A stretch of DNA of 6,474 nt from an uncultured Rubrobacteraceae bacterium (lineage in GTDB: Bacteria > Actinomycetota > Rubrobacteria > Rubrobacterales > Rubrobacteraceae). Positions 5,207-6,474 of this stretch are shown here, one piece after another. The translations under genes were made by a program, and so were the position numbers. A model generated the notes under the pieces. The model was not told where the DNA came from, ran no database searches, and worked only from the letters and a program-made list of their open reading frames with translations. The stretch spans positions 1 through 6,474 of the forward strand of contig CADCVI010000169.1 of assembly GCA_902806105.1 (NCBI GenBank). Reading direction: 5' to 3'. Position 1 is the first letter of the stretch, and every line of letters begins with the position of its first letter.

Positions 5207-6170
5207 GGTAAAGAGCCCCGGGCTCCTCACCACCGTCCAGGACACGGGCCGCTTCGGCGAGTACTCCATAGGGATGCCGCCCTCCGGGGCGATGGACGTC
5301 TTCTCCTACCAGGTCGGCAACTACCTGGTGGGCAACGAGGAGGGTGCCGCGGGGCTCGAGATAACGTACTTCGGTCCCGAGCTGGAGTTCACCGAGGACG
5401 CCGTCATCGCCGTCACCGGGGCCGAGATGCCTCCGAAGATTAACGGCGAAGAGGCCCCGACCTGGGAGACGCTCGCCGTTCGCTCCGGGGACGTGCTCAC
5501 CTTCGACTACCTCCAGAACGGCGCGAGGTCGTACCTCGCAGTGGCGGGCGGGGTAGACGCGCCGGTCTTTATGCACAGCCGCTCGACGTACACCCTGATC
5601 GGGCTCGGCGGCCACGAGGGAAGGGCGCTGAAGGAGGGCGACGAGCTCGCGCTCGGTGAGGCCGAGGACCGCTCGAACCGCATCGGGATGTCCGTCCCCG
5701 AAGGGCAGATTCCGCGCTACTCCAGGGAGACGGAGCTGCGCGTCATCATCGGGCTGGCCAGCTACCGGTTGACCGCGGAGAGCATGGAGGAGTTCCTGGG
5801 CACCACGTGGACGGTAACCCCCGATGCGGACAGGGTCGGCTACCGCTACAGGGGCGGCGAGCTGGCGTTCGTCGAGCGCGAGCAGCCGGCAGGAGCGGGG
5901 GCGGATCAGGCCAACGTGGTGGATTTCGGCTACCCGATAGGCTCCATCCAGGTGCCCGGCGGCGTCGAGCCCATCGTGTTGATGAACGACGCCGTAACCG
6001 GCGGGGGCTACGCGACCATCGGCACCGTCATAAGCGCGGACCGCGACAAGCTCGCCCAGACAAAGACAAACGACAAGACCAGGTTCCGCTCCGTCGGTCT
6101 CGACGAGGCGCTCGCGGCCCGCGAGCATCGCCGCAAGCAGATGGCGGAGATCCGGCAGGACCTGGGCTAG
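5196..6170 (+). CDS. AHS2-type biotin-dependent carboxyltransferase subunit (PxpC/urea carboxylase-like)
   Basis: A 324-residue cytoplasmic protein of the AHS2 (CT_A_B) family, of normal length for PxpC/KipA. The hallmark N-terminus is present: [13 protein letters not shown] (9-21) and MPPSGAMD (27-34). [11 protein letters not shown] (47-57), GGVDAP (118-123) and [16 protein letters not shown] (136-151) are closer to the AHS2 part of urea carboxylase than to typical PxpC as I recall them. The C-terminal motif [19 protein letters not shown] (251-269) with [11 protein letters not shown] and KLAQ is PxpC-like. The start at 5196 is fixed by homology; the reading frame is open further upstream but there it is only a shadow of AHS1. 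The ATG overlaps the AHS1 stop by 11 nt, so translation is probably coupled, helped by GGGGG (5185-5189). Expected to pair with AHS1 as a two-subunit carboxyltransferase. Role in 5-oxoproline cleavage is the default alternative. Confidence 0.92.
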   Translation: MAIRVKSPGLLTTVQDTGRFGEYSIGMPPSGAMDVFSYQVGNYLVGNEEGAAGLEITYFGPELEFTEDAVIAVTGAEMPPKINGEEAPTWETLAVRSGDVLTFDYLQNGARSYLAVAGGVDAPVFMHSRSTYTLIGLGGHEGRALKEGDELALGEAEDRSNRIGMSVPEGQIPRYSRETELRVIIGLASYRLTAESMEEFLGTTWTVTPDADRVGYRYRGGELAFVEREQPAGAGADQANVVDFGYPIGSIQVPGGVEPIVLMNDAVTGGGYATIGTVISADRDKLAQTKTNDKTRFRSVGLDEALAAREHRRKQMAEIRQDLG

Positions 6171-6187
6171 GCGGGAGGCAAGCGGGC

Positions 6188-6474
6188 ATGGACTACATAG
6201 ACTTTAACTGCGACATGGGCGAGAGCTTCGGCTCGTACAGCTTCGGCGCCGACGAGGATCTGATGCGCCACATCTCCTCGGCCAACGTCGCCGGCGGCTT
6301 CCACGCGGGCGACCCGTACGTCATGGGCAAGACCGTGGCGCTCGCCAAGGAACACGGCGTCGCCGTCGGCGTGCACAACGGCTACGGGGATCTGCTCGGT
6401 TTCGGCCGCAGGGAGATAAAGGCCACGCCGGAGGAGATACGGGACGAGTTGATCTACCAGCTCGGGGCCCTGCG
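6188..6474 (+). CDS. LamB/YcsF family protein (PxpA-like), N-terminal part
   Basis: The first 95 residues of a LamB/YcsF protein, cut by the right edge; full members are about 250 residues. In PxpA this subunit works with PxpB and PxpC in ATP-dependent ring opening of 5-oxoproline; fungal LamB is tied to lactam use. Seen here: [10 protein letters not shown] (6-15), [14 protein letters not shown] (30-43), [15 protein letters not shown] (61-75). H39, D42, H63 and D68 fit the family, but the normal ACGFHAGD has Gly for Cys at 36, and the normal HPSxPD has Asn for Pro at 64 and Gly for Pro at 67. The start has GGGAGG (6173-6178) 9 nt upstream and lies 17 nt after the AHS2 stop, so it is co-transcribed. 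The substitutions suggest a divergent subfamily, perhaps with another substrate. The remaining sequence is needed to judge the active site. Confidence 0.9.
   Translation, partial: MDYIDFNCDMGESFGSYSFGADEDLMRHISSANVAGGFHAGDPYVMGKTVALAKEHGVAVGVHNGYGDLLGFGRREIKATPEEIRDELIYQLGAL

Noticed and set aside
4100..5269. 389-residue minus-strand open frame
   Set aside because: Antisense shadow of the AHS1 gene; His/Asp/Val-rich translation without family motifs.
5040..6128. 362-residue minus-strand open frame
   Set aside because: Antisense shadow of the AHS2 gene, which has clear family motifs on the plus strand.
1..6474. CRISPR array, insertion sequence ends, tRNA or rRNA genes
   Set aside because: No regularly spaced repeats, transposase motifs, terminal inverted repeats around a gene, or tRNA arm sequences were seen on either strand.

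Overview
The window is high-GC DNA with strong Shine-Dalgarno sites, tight gene overlaps and a marked use of ATA for Ile and AGG for Arg in otherwise GC-rich genes. That combination suggests an actinobacterium of the Rubrobacter type. This is inferred from codon style only; no taxonomic marker gene is present.

Layout. (1) 1-557, minus: the N-terminal 185 residues of an MFS transporter that runs off the left edge. (2) 558-949: a divergent regulatory region. It holds a sigma70-type promoter for the transporter whose -35 box is covered by a FadR-family operator-like site, a long imperfect hairpin, and a possible 25-codon upstream ORF. (3) 950-1753, plus: a FadR-subfamily GntR regulator with an intact metal-binding FCD domain. 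(4) 1813-2169, plus: an unrecognised two-helix membrane protein, following a hairpin bracketed by an 11-bp direct repeat. (5) 2263-2361, minus: a 32-residue single-helix membrane peptide, preceded by a sequence that can fold into a compact three-way junction ending just before its ribosome binding site. (6) 2687-4030, minus: a complete stand-alone biotin carboxylase. (7) 4031-4288: a second divergent promoter region with two palindromes and a good promoter. (8) 4289-6474, plus: an operon of a long AHS1/PxpB-like protein, an AHS2/PxpC-like protein (11-nt overlap) and the first 95 residues of a LamB/YcsF (PxpA-like) protein.

How the genes may work together. AHS1, AHS2 and LamB/YcsF would usually be labelled 5-oxoprolinase PxpB, PxpC and PxpA, which is a biotin-independent enzyme. 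The AHS1 protein here is about 305 residues rather than about 220. Its middle and C-terminus resemble the carboxyltransferase part of urea carboxylase, and the AHS2 protein also carries urea-carboxylase-like stretches. With a biotin carboxylase transcribed divergently next door, the simplest reading is a split biotin-dependent carboxylase acting on an amide, lactam or urea-like substrate, with a LamB/YcsF partner that has changed residues in its conserved motifs. The biotin carrier protein this would need is not in the window. The MFS transporter and GntR regulator may serve substrate uptake and sensing, but no shared operator links them to the carboxylase genes. This assembly is the main candidate for an undescribed system here.
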